Below, one piece after another: positions 16,990 to 25,882 of a DNA stretch of 64,000 bases (the stretch's first letter is position 1; each line of letters starts with the position of its first letter). The notes under the pieces were generated by a model. The model was not told the DNA's origin, ran no database searches, and saw only the letters and a list, made by a program, of their open reading frames with translations. The stretch is from Brevibacillus_H sp049846925 (GTDB lineage Bacteria; Bacillota; Bacilli; Brevibacillales; Brevibacillaceae). Where the stretch lies: contig NZ_JBNCMT010000007.1 in assembly GCF_049846925.1 (NCBI RefSeq), forward strand, positions 62,001 through 126,000. Reading direction: 5' to 3'. The translations under genes and the position numbers were made by a program.

Positions 16990-18282
16990 ATGAGCCAAGC
17001 AACAAAAGAGGAAACAAGTAATCAGCAAGCAACAGGTACAACAGAAAAACTCAGTGTACTGGATCGAACAAAAGAGGTAATCAAAACCGCTTTGGATAGC
17101 CTGGGATTTGGCGACTCCATGTTCGATTTGTTGAAAGAACCACTTCGTCTACTTACTGTACGCATCCCTGTACGTATGGACGATGGAACCGTAAAAGTAT
17201 TCACGGGTTACCGTGCTCAACATAACGATGCAGTGGGCCCTACCAAGGGCGGCATTCGCTTCCATCCAGATGTAACGGAAGAAGAAGTAAAAGCGTTATC
17301 TATGTGGATGAGTATTAAATGTGGAATCACCAACCTGCCGTATGGCGGGGGAAAAGGTGGCATCCAGTGTGATCCTCGTCAAATGTCTTTCGGGGAGTTG
17401 GAGCGCCTCAGCCGTGGATATGTACGTGCGGTTAGCCAAATCGTAGGACCAACAAAGGATATCCCGGCACCAGACGTATTTACAAACGCACAAATTATGG
17501 CGTGGATGATGGATGAATACAGCCGTATTCGCGAATTCGATGCACCTGGTTTCATCACAGGTAAACCGCTTGTTTTGGGTGGATCCATAGGTCGTGAATC
17601 GTCTACTGCCAAAGGGGTTACGATTGTTATGCGTGAGGCTGCCAAAGTGGCGGGACTCACGGTTGAAGGTTCAAAAGTAGTTATTCAAGGTTTCGGAAAT
17701 GCAGGAAGCTTCCTTGCGAAGTTCTTGCACGATGCAGGTGCAAAAGTTATCGGGATTTCTGATGCACACGGAGCTTTGTATGATACAAATGGACTCGACA
17801 TCGATGCACTCTTGGACAAACGTGATTCTTTCGGATCCGTTACGCATTTGTTCCCGAATCGCATCTCCAATGCAGAATTGCTTGTGCAAGAATGTGATAT
17901 TCTCGTGCCAGCAGCGATCGAGAACCAAATTACTGAGCACAATGCTCATGATATCAAGGCGAAAATTCTCGTAGAAGCAGCGAATGGACCGACAACACTG
18001 AAAGCTACTGAGATCCTGACTGAGCGTGGCGTATTGATTGTTCCTGACGTGCTTGCAAGTGCAGGTGGCGTAGTTGTTTCTTACTTTGAGTGGGTACAAA
18101 ACAATCAAGGCTTCTACTGGTCGCAAGAAGAAGTCGATGAGAAACTAGAGCAAATTTTGACCAGTTCTTTCCACAATGTTTACTCTACTTCCAAAGCGAA
18201 GCGTGTAGACATGAGATTGGCAGCGTACATCGTAGGTCTTCGTAGAATGGCGGAAGCAAGCCATTTCAGAGGCTGGGTATAA
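16990..18282 (+). CDS. rocG: NAD-dependent glutamate dehydrogenase RocG
   Basis: Catabolic glutamate dehydrogenase, 430 residues. Substrate-site motif GPTKGGIRFHPDV, catalytic region LPYGGGKGGI and nucleotide-binding VIQGFGNAGSFLA are intact, and the C-terminal SYFEWVQNNQGFYW is typical. Ribosome site GAAGGTG precedes ATG 16990. Co-transcribed with rocD and closed by a strong terminator, so it is RocG rather than a stand-alone GudB-type copy by context. Confidence 0.93.
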   Translation: MSQATKEETSNQQATGTTEKLSVLDRTKEVIKTALDSLGFGDSMFDLLKEPLRLLTVRIPVRMDDGTVKVFTGYRAQHNDAVGPTKGGIRFHPDVTEEEVKALSMWMSIKCGITNLPYGGGKGGIQCDPRQMSFGELERLSRGYVRAVSQIVGPTKDIPAPDVFTNAQIMAWMMDEYSRIREFDAPGFITGKPLVLGGSIGRESSTAKGVTIVMREAAKVAGLTVEGSKVVIQGFGNAGSFLAKFLHDAGAKVIGISDAHGALYDTNGLDIDALLDKRDSFGSVTHLFPNRISNAELLVQECDILVPAAIENQITEHNAHDIKAKILVEAANGPTTLKATEILTERGVLIVPDVLASAGGVVVSYFEWVQNNQGFYWSQEEVDEKLEQILTSSFHNVYSTSKAKRVDMRLAAYIVGLRRMAEASHFRGWV

Positions 18283-18293
18283 GTAAATAATAC

Positions 18294-18329
18294 AAAACCC
18301 GTAAGATGCAAATCTTACGGGTTTTTTGC
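18294..18329 (+). terminator. Terminator after rocG
   Basis: AAAACCCGTAAGAT, loop GCAA, ATCTTACGGGTTTT, then T-run; perfect 14-bp stem. Confidence 0.92.
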
Positions 18330-18418
18330 TTACCAGTCTGATACAATCCAATAGTGGGAACACCTGACTAGAAAAACAAAGACACATAAACCATAAGAGA
18401 ACAGGAGAGTCACCGCTT

Positions 18419-19714
18419 TTGGAAGCATGGAGTGCAGTATTGTTATTTATCATAACCATTACACTTGTGATTTGGCAGCCGAGAGGGTTGGGAATTGGGT
18501 GGACAGCTACCGGCGGAGCATTGCTGGCATTGGCAATTGGCGTTGTAGAGCTTGTTGATGTTGTTGCTGTGACACATATTGTCTGGAATGCCACCCTTGC
18601 ACTTGTCGGAATTATTCTGATCTCGTTGATATTGGATGAGATCGGTTTTTTTGAGTGGTCGGCCTTGCATATGGTCAGACTGGCGAAAGGGAATGGCATA
18701 CTCTTGTTTGTCTACATGATCCTGCTCGGAGCCGGGGTATCTGCCTTTTTTGCGAATGATGGAGCGGCTCTCATCCTGACGCCCATCGTCCTTGCCCAGT
18801 TAAGGGCCCTGCGGTTTGACGACAGTCTGGTTCTGCCGTTTGTGATGGCGAGCGGTTTCATTGCGGACACCACTTCCATCCCGTTTGTGATCAGCAATCT
18901 GGTTAACATCGTGTCTGCGGACTACTTCAACATCGGTTTTGTCGAATATGCCGGACGAATGCTTCTGCCGAATTTGTTTTCTTTGGCAGGCAGTTTGGCT
19001 GTTTTGTACTGGTACTACCATAAACAAATTCCTGTACGCTATGAATTGTCACAGCTAAAAGAACCGAGAAAGGCACTCAAGGATATGCGATTGTTCCGTT
19101 TATCCTGGGTGATTCTGGGGTTGCTATTGGCGGCCTATTTATTGAGCGAAGTCGTTCCTGTACCTGTGTCGTTCATAACCCTTCTGGCTGCTCTAGGATT
19201 CCTTTTGGCAGCACAACAAAGTCATGCGATTCATACAAGCAAGATCGTTCGGGAAGCCCCATGGTCGATTGTGGTGTTTTCCATTGGCATGTATGTCGTT
19301 GTTTATGGTCTGAAGAATGCCGGGCTTACCGATCAACTTGGACAAATCATTCAGGCGTTTGCCGACCAAGGGTTGCTAACGGCAGCGATGGGGATGGGTT
19401 TTCTTGCAGCGATCTTGTCTTCCGTGATGAATAACCTGCCAAGTGTTATGATCGGTGCTCTTGCCATTGATCACGTGAGTACAACCGGTCTTGCAAAAGA
19501 GGCACTCATCTATGCCAATGTCATCGGCTGTGACCTCGGGCCGAAAATAACGCCGATCGGTTCGCTGGCTACTTTGCTCTGGCTTCATGTACTTGCTCGC
19601 AAGGGAGTGAAGATTACATGGGGCGGGTATTTCCGTACTGGGATTGTGCTGACGGTTCCTACCTTGTTTATAACCTTAGTGGGCCTCTATCTCACTCTTT
19701 TGCTTTTCCCATAA
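18419..19714 (+). CDS. arsB: ArsB-type arsenite efflux permease
   Basis: Ion transporter of 431 residues with 10-12 membrane helices. FFANDGAALILTPIV, VMNNLPSVM and CDLGPKITPIGSLATLLW are ArsB signatures. TTG start at 18419 with CAGGAG nine bases upstream. No arsR, arsC or arsA is adjacent, which is unusual, so regulation and the exact anion are not shown by context. Terminators lie on both sides, so it is a single-gene unit. Confidence 0.88.
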   Translation: MEAWSAVLLFIITITLVIWQPRGLGIGWTATGGALLALAIGVVELVDVVAVTHIVWNATLALVGIILISLILDEIGFFEWSALHMVRLAKGNGILLFVYMILLGAGVSAFFANDGAALILTPIVLAQLRALRFDDSLVLPFVMASGFIADTTSIPFVISNLVNIVSADYFNIGFVEYAGRMLLPNLFSLAGSLAVLYWYYHKQIPVRYELSQLKEPRKALKDMRLFRLSWVILGLLLAAYLLSEVVPVPVSFITLLAALGFLLAAQQSHAIHTSKIVREAPWSIVVFSIGMYVVVYGLKNAGLTDQLGQIIQAFADQGLLTAAMGMGFLAAILSSVMNNLPSVMIGALAIDHVSTTGLAKEALIYANVIGCDLGPKITPIGSLATLLWLHVLARKGVKITWGGYFRTGIVLTVPTLFITLVGLYLTLLLFP

Positions 19715-19720
19715 TCAATG

Positions 19721-19775
19721 AAAAAAGGGCAATCCATTCGTCTCAAACAGGCGGTTGGATCGTCCTTTTCATTTT
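19721..19775 (+). terminator. Terminator after arsB
   Basis: AAAAAAGGGCAATCCA pairs imperfectly with TGGATCGTCCTTTT around a 19-base loop, followed by T-rich sequence. Confidence 0.65.
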
Positions 19776-19831
19776 TCAGCAAGTCAGAATTGATTTATAA
19801 TACGTGTAAGGTCGGAAAGCGAGGGAAATAC

Positions 19832-22051
19832 ATGAAAAATATTCCTAACATTCAAAAACTTTATACGATGGAACATTTCTCTTTGCTTTGCTTATTTTTG
19901 CTGATTCGAGAGTGGCTCATCCCAATTGACGAGCTCACGGGGTTTTATATCCTTCCGATCCTTTCTTGTGGACTCATCTGTCTGTATTTGATTGAAATTT
20001 TGTTCAGGAAAAGAGTGTATGCGACATTTGTTTCCGTTGTCGGGTTCATCATTTCTTTGAATGCGCTATATTTCACGACGCCGCTTTTGCAAATGGAATG
20101 GATGTTGAAGCTGATTAAGCTTATTCGCTCTGATTTCTTGCAAGTACTAATACTGGATCACAAGCTGATACAGCCCGTTACGTATTATTTTCTCGTCATC
20201 CTAACACTGATTCTCCTGGTTCCTGTCCTGCGCTATTTCCTGGTCACTCGTGGGTTGGGAGTTGTCTTTGTCCTCTTAACAGGCGGTTTTTTGGCGTATC
20301 TGGACTCTTATGGATGGTACGAGGCAGAGGGTTCCTTCGTGCGATTTATCTGTATCAGTTTTCTCTTAATGGCTTCACTCGAAATACACCGCTTGGAGAA
20401 ATTGAGTACAAAGGTTGATCTGACTTGGAGAAAATGGCTTCCGCTTCTTGTCTCACTCGTGGTGATTGGCGCCATGATCGTACCTGCCTATTTTGCCCCC
20501 AAATACGGGCCAAGCTGGACTGACCCATACAGCTATTTCCTGGCAGAGTCCGCCTCAGGTCCATCGGAAACCAAACCTCTCCCCAAACAAGTCGGTTACT
20601 CCAACCGTGACGACAGTCTCGGTGGGCCGATGTTAGATGATGATACGCTGGTTTTCACCGGAATTACCAATGAGAAATATTACTGGCGAGGCAATACGAG
20701 AGAGGTGTATACGGGGGGTGGCTGGTTAAAGAGAGATCAGAAGCTGACTCCTGTTCTCGTTCCCAAGGAATACAATTTTCCTCCGCTTTTCTTTAAAGGA
20801 GTGGAAGGAAAAGAGGTTCGAGCTACTCTTCAATTCAATGACAACTACCGGTACCCCCAGATTTTTTATCAGGGGGAGTTAAAGCAGATAACGAGCTACA
20901 ACCCAGAGACATTGACGCTCATGTACGAGTCGGATGGTGGCCATATTCAGGCACATGATGGCGTGTACGACGTGTTCAGAGGGGATCAGGTGTTCAAGGA
21001 ACCGGATTACATGTATTTGCGAATGAGTGAATACTCGACGGTTTCAGAAATCCCTGTTCTGGATGAAGCGAAACTGAAGACTGCCAAAGCGAACTATTCG
21101 GATGATATCAGAAACAACTACTTGCAGCTTCCCAAGACCGTCCCCTTGCGAGTAAAACAATTGGCCCAAGAGATCACGCAAAGTTCAACCAATAACTATG
21201 ACAAGGTAAAAGCTGTAGTGAAGTACCTGCACGACAATGACAAATACAAATACGAACGGATTGATGTGCCAGTTGTTCAACCTGGACATGATTTTGTCGA
21301 TCAGTTTTTGTTTGACGATTTACGTGGATACTGTGATCATTTCTCCACTTCCATGGCGGTAATGCTGCGTTCTGTCGGGATTCCAGCCAGATGGGTAAAA
21401 GGGTTCACGTCGGGGAAGGCAGCGGGTCGTGATGCCAATGGCAATTACATTATGGAAATTCGCAACAAGGATACACATTCATGGGTAGAAGTGTACTTTC
21501 CCGAGGTGGGTTGGGTTCCGTTTGAGCCAACACCGACCTTTGTTTCACCTGTACAGATCGGATCATTGAGAGCAACATCGCGTGTGCCAATTGCTGAGCA
21601 GACAAACGCTCCACAAGACAGGAAGCCAGTAGAGGATAGACAGGAAATGGAGCAGGAAGCCATCGGAGAATCAGGAATACCTTGGGGCTGGATCATCTTC
21701 TCGGGGGGTGTGCTTGTTTGGAGCGGTTTCCGAGGGTGGCGCAGACGTACTCGTATTCAGAGATGGATGTTGCAGAGGGAATTGTTGCTTTTTAGCCGAC
21801 ATATGCCTTTCCGACAACAATTCGTGGCATTGCTTGGAATACTTGAACGGGACTATGTTCCACGCACGAAGGATGAGACAGTCAGGGAGTATATCAATCG
21901 GTTAGATATTACTTATGACGAAAAGGACGAGATTCGTCAGGTTTCAGATGTGTACGAACGAGCGGTGTATGGAATGCAACAAGTGGAAGAAGAGGTTCGC
22001 AGGAATACGCATCGGGTGTTGACTTCTCTTGTTAAAAAATTAAAAAGATGA
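19832..22051 (+). CDS. Transglutaminase-like membrane protein
   Basis: Protein of 739 residues: about six or seven N-terminal membrane helices (to about residue 220), a large extracellular part with a transglutaminase-like domain whose triad is visible (Cys in LRGYCDHFSTSMAVMLR, His in DTHSWVEVYFP, Asp/Glu in the following GWVPFEPTP), one more membrane helix (GWIIFSGGVLVW) and a C-terminal DUF4129-like region. Start at 19832 chosen for GCGAGGGA upstream. In related genomes this protein ends a MoxR/DUF58 operon; here a MoxR-DUF58 operon lacking it lies 25 kb away. Confidence 0.85.
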   Translation: MKNIPNIQKLYTMEHFSLLCLFLLIREWLIPIDELTGFYILPILSCGLICLYLIEILFRKRVYATFVSVVGFIISLNALYFTTPLLQMEWMLKLIKLIRSDFLQVLILDHKLIQPVTYYFLVILTLILLVPVLRYFLVTRGLGVVFVLLTGGFLAYLDSYGWYEAEGSFVRFICISFLLMASLEIHRLEKLSTKVDLTWRKWLPLLVSLVVIGAMIVPAYFAPKYGPSWTDPYSYFLAESASGPSETKPLPKQVGYSNRDDSLGGPMLDDDTLVFTGITNEKYYWRGNTREVYTGGGWLKRDQKLTPVLVPKEYNFPPLFFKGVEGKEVRATLQFNDNYRYPQIFYQGELKQITSYNPETLTLMYESDGGHIQAHDGVYDVFRGDQVFKEPDYMYLRMSEYSTVSEIPVLDEAKLKTAKANYSDDIRNNYLQLPKTVPLRVKQLAQEITQSSTNNYDKVKAVVKYLHDNDKYKYERIDVPVVQPGHDFVDQFLFDDLRGYCDHFSTSMAVMLRSVGIPARWVKGFTSGKAAGRDANGNYIMEIRNKDTHSWVEVYFPEVGWVPFEPTPTFVSPVQIGSLRATSRVPIAEQTNAPQDRKPVEDRQEMEQEAIGESGIPWGWIIFSGGVLVWSGFRGWRRRTRIQRWMLQRELLLFSRHMPFRQQFVALLGILERDYVPRTKDETVREYINRLDITYDEKDEIRQVSDVYERAVYGMQQVEEEVRRNTHRVLTSLVKKLKR

Positions 22052-22173
22052 TCAGCTCTTGCTCCTGATGATTTTGTTTTCGCACACGTGCTGCCGTAGG
22101 TGCATAGGATAAAGTGAAAATTGACAGTAAGACCGACGAACGATGAGAAAATAAGATTGTTTTTAATTCATAC

Positions 22174-22202
22174 TTGACAAGTCGGAATAGTCGGATTAAA
22201 CT
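22174..22202 (+). promoter_or_regulatory. Promoter of sulfate locus with sulfur-type motif
   Basis: -35 TTGACA (22174-22179), 17-bp spacer starting with A and GTCGGAATAGTCGG, -10 TAAACT (22197-22202). The -35/spacer block matches 8254-8274 at all but two or three positions. The element lies in the spacer, as expected for a repressor site. Confidence 0.65.
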
Positions 22203-22281
22203 CATAGCATAGTTTACCATTTTATTTTTTGCCATCAATCTCGACTATAACACTCAAGATTATCAGGATGGAGGGAACATC

Positions 22282-22701
22282 GTGAAAGTATCAAGCAAAG
22301 GAGAGTATGCACTCCGGGCTCTGCTTTACTTGGGCCAGCATGATGGTCAAGTCGTGTCAATTTCAGAGATCGCTGAGAAGACACTCGTCCCCATCAGTTA
22401 TCTTGAACAAATATTATTGCAAATGAAGATGAATGGTCATGTCAAAAGCCGTAGAGGGGCAAAGGGAGGTTATTTGCTTCGTTCCCATCCTTCTGAAATC
22501 AACATCGGAGAAGTGATTCGCAAATTGGAAGGGCCCCTTGCTCCCATGGGTTGTGCGAGTGTTACCGCATATGAACCATGTCAGTTGGAACCATCCTGTC
22601 TGCTGAAGCCGTTGTGGACACTTGTACGCGATACTGTTGCACACGTACTTGATCAAACTACATTGGAGGATTTACTAGAGAGAAGAATCACAAATCATTA
22701 G
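22282..22701 (+). CDS. Rrf2-family regulator (CymR/IscR type)
   Basis: Winged-helix regulator of 139 residues. MKVSSKGEYALRALLYL, the SYLEQILLQMKMNGHVKSRRGAKGGY helix-wing and TTLEDLL end are Rrf2 family features. Three cysteines near residues 91-106 (C-x8-C-x5-C) recall the Fe-S binding loop of IscR/NsrR, though spacing differs and classical CymR lacks it. GTG start with GGATGGAGGG upstream. First gene before DUF2292 and the sulfate transporter, so it most likely controls sulfur assimilation. Confidence 0.88.
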   Translation: MKVSSKGEYALRALLYLGQHDGQVVSISEIAEKTLVPISYLEQILLQMKMNGHVKSRRGAKGGYLLRSHPSEINIGEVIRKLEGPLAPMGCASVTAYEPCQLEPSCLLKPLWTLVRDTVAHVLDQTTLEDLLERRITNH

Positions 22702-22714
22702 GGAGGAACCATGT

Positions 22715-22909
22715 ATGTCGAGTACACATTTTTCATCAGATGACCAATGGGTACAGAGAATTTTACGAGCTCTGGAAGGTTTGGAGTATGGTTCGGTTCA
22801 AATTGTGGTGCATGATTCCAAGATCACACAGATCGAACGAATAGAAAAACAGCGCTTTCCATTGGAAAAAACCGCAGCAAACAAGAGTAATCTTTCGCAG
22901 AGAAAATAA
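22715..22909 (+). CDS. DUF2292 (YezD-like) small protein
   Basis: Small protein of 64 residues; the core RILRALEGLEYGSVQIVVHDSKITQIERIEK matches the DUF2292 family, which recurs next to sulfur-assimilation genes. Function unknown. GGGAGG lies eight bases before ATG 22715; an ATG at 22711 is in another frame. It is separated from the transporter genes by the structured leader at 22917. Confidence 0.85.
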   Translation: MSSTHFSSDDQWVQRILRALEGLEYGSVQIVVHDSKITQIERIEKQRFPLEKTAANKSNLSQRK

Positions 22910-22916
22910 ATAAGAA

Positions 22917-22987
22917 CCCCAGCCGATCGGACGACCGAAGGCTCCTATCTATTGCATCAGGGTGCATAAGAAGGGGTCTTTTCTCTT
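22917..22987 (+). ncRNA. Structured leader with alternative hairpin/terminator (copy 2)
   Basis: AGCC (22921-22924) pairs with GGCT (22940-22943) around GAT-CGG-ACGA-CCG-AA, where CGG and CCG also pair. The segment straight after enters a long imperfect hairpin closed by TGCA-TCAGGG-TGCA (22953-22966), with AAGGGGTC and a T-rich run at 22971-22987. The core and layout match copy 1 at 8309-8376. CCCC at 22917-22920 could alternatively pair with GGGG at 22973-22976. It lies between the regulator part of the operon and sbp, suited to separate control of transporter expression. Confidence 0.58.
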
Positions 22988-23036
22988 AAGATGCTATGCA
23001 AACAGAATTTTCACAGAAAAAAAGGGGAGAACATAC

Positions 23037-24098
23037 ATGAAAAAATTCGGCGTCTGGGTAAAAACGATAGCAATAAGCAGTTTGCTTCTTGGCTTGGCAG
23101 GTTGCGGAGGTGGTACATCAACAACAACGCAACCAGCTTCATCCAGCTCATCTGGTGCAACTCCAGGAGCTGTTGAGCTTTTAAACGTGTCCTACGATCC
23201 TACTCGAGAATTTTATCAAGAGTTCAATGAGAGCTTTTCCGCCTATTGGAAAGAGAAAAAAGGGCAAACAGTCACTATCAAACAATCACATGGCGGCTCA
23301 GGGAAGCAATCACGGTCCGTCATTGACGGGTTGGAAGCCGATATTGTCACGCTTGCCCTGGCTTATGATATTGACGCATTAGGTGAAAAACAGTTGATCC
23401 CGCAGGACTGGCAAAAACGCTTGCCTGATAACAGTTCACCCTATACATCCACCATTGTGTTTTTGGTTCGAAAAGGCAATCCAAAGGGCATTAAAGACTG
23501 GAATGACCTGGTGAAGCCGGATGTTCAGGTCATTACACCGAATCCGAAAACATCCGGTGGCGCCAGGTGGAACTACCTGGCTGCCTGGGGATATGCGCTG
23601 AAGCAGTCCAATGGCGATCAGGAGAAAGCCAAAGCATTTATCGCTGAGTTGTTCAAACACGTACCCGTTCTGGACTCAGGAGCACGTGGAGCGACAACCA
23701 CATTCGTAGAGCGTGAAATTGGAGATGTTCTCCTTGCATGGGAAAATGAAGCGTTCCTCGCTGTTAATAGCCTCGGTAAAGATAAAGTGGAGATTGTTGT
23801 ACCACCTGTCAGTATTTTAGCCGAGCCGCCTGTGACAGTGGTTGACAAATACGTAGATAAACACGGAACTCGTGAAGTGTCTGAAGAGTACTTAAAATAT
23901 CTGTATTCTGAAAAAGGGCAAGAGATCGCAGCCAAACACTTCTACCGCCCAACCTTGAAATCCGTAGTGGAAAAGAATGCTGACCGTTTCCCAAAACTTG
24001 AACTGTTTACGATCCAGGATGTAGCAGGAAGCTGGCCAGATGCGCAGAAGGCGCATTTTGCTGACGGCGGCATCTTTGATCAGATCTACAAACCTTAA
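23037..24098 (+). CDS. sbp: Sulfate/thiosulfate-binding lipoprotein Sbp
   Basis: Substrate-binding protein of 353 residues with lipobox LLGLAGC. The mature region shows the Sbp/CysP hallmarks LLNVSYDPTREFYQEFN, KQSHGGSGKQ, DGLEADIVTLA and TPNPKTSGGARWNYLAAWGYA. Start at 23037 with AAAGGGGAG upstream; the in-frame extension runs into the leader terminator. First of four transporter genes. Confidence 0.93.
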   Translation: MKKFGVWVKTIAISSLLLGLAGCGGGTSTTTQPASSSSSGATPGAVELLNVSYDPTREFYQEFNESFSAYWKEKKGQTVTIKQSHGGSGKQSRSVIDGLEADIVTLALAYDIDALGEKQLIPQDWQKRLPDNSSPYTSTIVFLVRKGNPKGIKDWNDLVKPDVQVITPNPKTSGGARWNYLAAWGYALKQSNGDQEKAKAFIAELFKHVPVLDSGARGATTTFVEREIGDVLLAWENEAFLAVNSLGKDKVEIVVPPVSILAEPPVTVVDKYVDKHGTREVSEEYLKYLYSEKGQEIAAKHFYRPTLKSVVEKNADRFPKLELFTIQDVAGSWPDAQKAHFADGGIFDQIYKP

Positions 24099-24119
24099 AC
24101 TGACTGTTGGAGGATCCCC

Positions 24120-24959
24120 ATGATAAACAGAATCTTAACACGCCATAGTATATTGCCGGGCTTCGGGTTGACTTTGGGCTACTCTCTGTTTTACCTATGC
24201 CTGCTTGTACTCATACCACTAGCAGTGTTAATCGGGAAGACTACCACTCTCAGTTGGGAGCAATTCTGGGCGACGATCACGGCTGACCGTGTCGTCGCCT
24301 CCTATTGGCTAAGCTTCTATGCGTCTCTGTTAGCCGCCTGTTTGAACGCCGTTTTCGGTTTATTAGTTGCATGGGTACTGGTGCGATATCAGTTTCCCTT
24401 TAAGCGGCTGATTGACGGACTGGTTGATCTGCCATTCGCCTTGCCAACGGCTGTTGCCGGGATTGCACTGACTGCCATCTATTCGCCAAATGGCTGGATC
24501 GGACAGTATCTCAGTGAATGGGGAATTAAGGTTGCTTTTACCCCGTTAGGTGTGATTTTGGCACTGACGTTTATTGGTCTGCCCTTTGTCGTTCGAACCG
24601 TACAGCCTGTTCTTCAAGATTTGGATCAACAGTACGAAGAGGCTGCGGCTGTTTTAGGAGCGAACCGGGTCCAGACCTTTTTCCGGGTCATAGTCCCACA
24701 TCTGCGTCCTGCTCTGCTGACAGGCTTCACGTTAGCCTTTGCACGAGCGATTGGTGAATATGGGTCAGTTGTCTTCATTTCTGGCAACATGCCGATGAAG
24801 ACGGAAATCACTCCTTTGTTAATCATGACGAAGCTGGAGCAGTTCGACTATGCGGGTGCAACAGCAATCGCTAGCGTGATGCTGTTTAGCTCGTTTATTC
24901 TGTTGTTTTTCATTAACTTTCTCCAGTGGAGAAGTGGCAAGAAGTTTACCATTCATTAA
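24120..24959 (+). CDS. cysT: Sulfate ABC transporter permease CysT
   Basis: Permease of 279 residues with about six helices. The FGLTLGYSLFYL opening, DLPFALPTAVAGIAL and the EAA loop EEAAAVLGANRVQTFFRVIVPHL are CysT/CysU features; C-terminal FARAIGEYGSVVFISGNMP is diagnostic. GGAGG lies before ATG 24120. Confidence 0.93.
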   Translation: MINRILTRHSILPGFGLTLGYSLFYLCLLVLIPLAVLIGKTTTLSWEQFWATITADRVVASYWLSFYASLLAACLNAVFGLLVAWVLVRYQFPFKRLIDGLVDLPFALPTAVAGIALTAIYSPNGWIGQYLSEWGIKVAFTPLGVILALTFIGLPFVVRTVQPVLQDLDQQYEEAAAVLGANRVQTFFRVIVPHLRPALLTGFTLAFARAIGEYGSVVFISGNMPMKTEITPLLIMTKLEQFDYAGATAIASVMLFSSFILLFFINFLQWRSGKKFTIH

Positions 24960-24976
24960 GGGGAGGATCGAATGAG

Positions 24977-25882
24977 ATGACAAAAGGCATTCATAAAAGT
25001 TCACGTGGTCAGTCGGTCCTTCGCTGGTTGTTGATCGGGTCGGCATTGATTTTCCTGGGGTTATTTCTGATCGTCCCGTTGATTGCTGTATTTTCCAAAG
25101 CGTTGGAAAGTGGCTTTGATGCATACCTGCTTGCGATAAAGGAACCGGAAGCACTGGCCGCAATCAAGCTTACCTTACTGGTTACCGCAATTACCGTTCC
25201 GCTTAACGTGATTTTCGGGGTCGCAGCAGCCTGGGCACTCGCCAAGTTTGAGTTTCGAGGCAAGAACCTGCTAATTACCTTGATTGATTTGCCCTTCGCC
25301 GTATCGCCAGTCATTTCCGGTTTGATTTTTGTTCTTTTGTTTGGTGCACAAGGGCTATTAGGACCATGGCTTGATGCACACGACATCAAAATCATTTTTG
25401 CAGTACCTGGTATAATCCTGGCTACTCTGTTCGTTACCTTCCCATTTGTGGTCCGAGAGCTGATTCCGATTATGCAAGCCACCGGAACGGAAGAAGAAGA
25501 GGCAGCACTCGTGTTGGGAGCAAGTGGGTGGCAGACGTTTTTCAAGATCACGTTGCCGAATATCAAATGGGGGCTGTTCTACGGTGTCATTCTCTGTAGT
25601 GCTCGGGCAATGGGCGAATTCGGTGCCGTATCGGTTGTATCCGGACATATTCGTGGTTTGACGAATACCATTCCTCTCCATGTAGAAATTCTTTATAACG
25701 AATATAACTTTGTTGCTGCTTTCGCAGTTGCATCCCTTCTGGCGATTCTAGCCTTGCTGACTCTGTTCGTGAAGAGCGTGGTGGAGTGGATGACCGAAAA
25801 ACAGATGAAAGAACTAGAATTTGGGCAAGGAGAGATGAGCATTGAGTATCGAAGTGAAGAATGTCTCCAAAACGTACGGTAA
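24977..25882 (+). CDS. cysW: Sulfate ABC transporter permease CysW
   Basis: Second permease, 301 residues, six helices; DLPFAVSPVISGLIFVLLFG and ARAMGEFGAVSVVSGHI are CysW features, with EAA loop EEEAALVLGASGWQTFFKI. Start set at ATG 24977, nine to ten bases after AAGGGGAGG; the in-frame extension would overlap cysT. Its end overlaps cysA by 41 bases. Confidence 0.92.
   Translation: MTKGIHKSSRGQSVLRWLLIGSALIFLGLFLIVPLIAVFSKALESGFDAYLLAIKEPEALAAIKLTLLVTAITVPLNVIFGVAAAWALAKFEFRGKNLLITLIDLPFAVSPVISGLIFVLLFGAQGLLGPWLDAHDIKIIFAVPGIILATLFVTFPFVVRELIPIMQATGTEEEEAALVLGASGWQTFFKITLPNIKWGLFYGVILCSARAMGEFGAVSVVSGHIRGLTNTIPLHVEILYNEYNFVAAFAVASLLAILALLTLFVKSVVEWMTEKQMKELEFGQGEMSIEYRSEECLQNVR

Noticed and set aside
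22917..22987. Reading the leader as a guanidine-II (mini-ykkC) riboswitch because of the ACGA loop
   Set aside because: That class needs two ACGR hairpins; only one is present, copy 1 lacks good closing pairs, and the downstream genes are sulfate transport.
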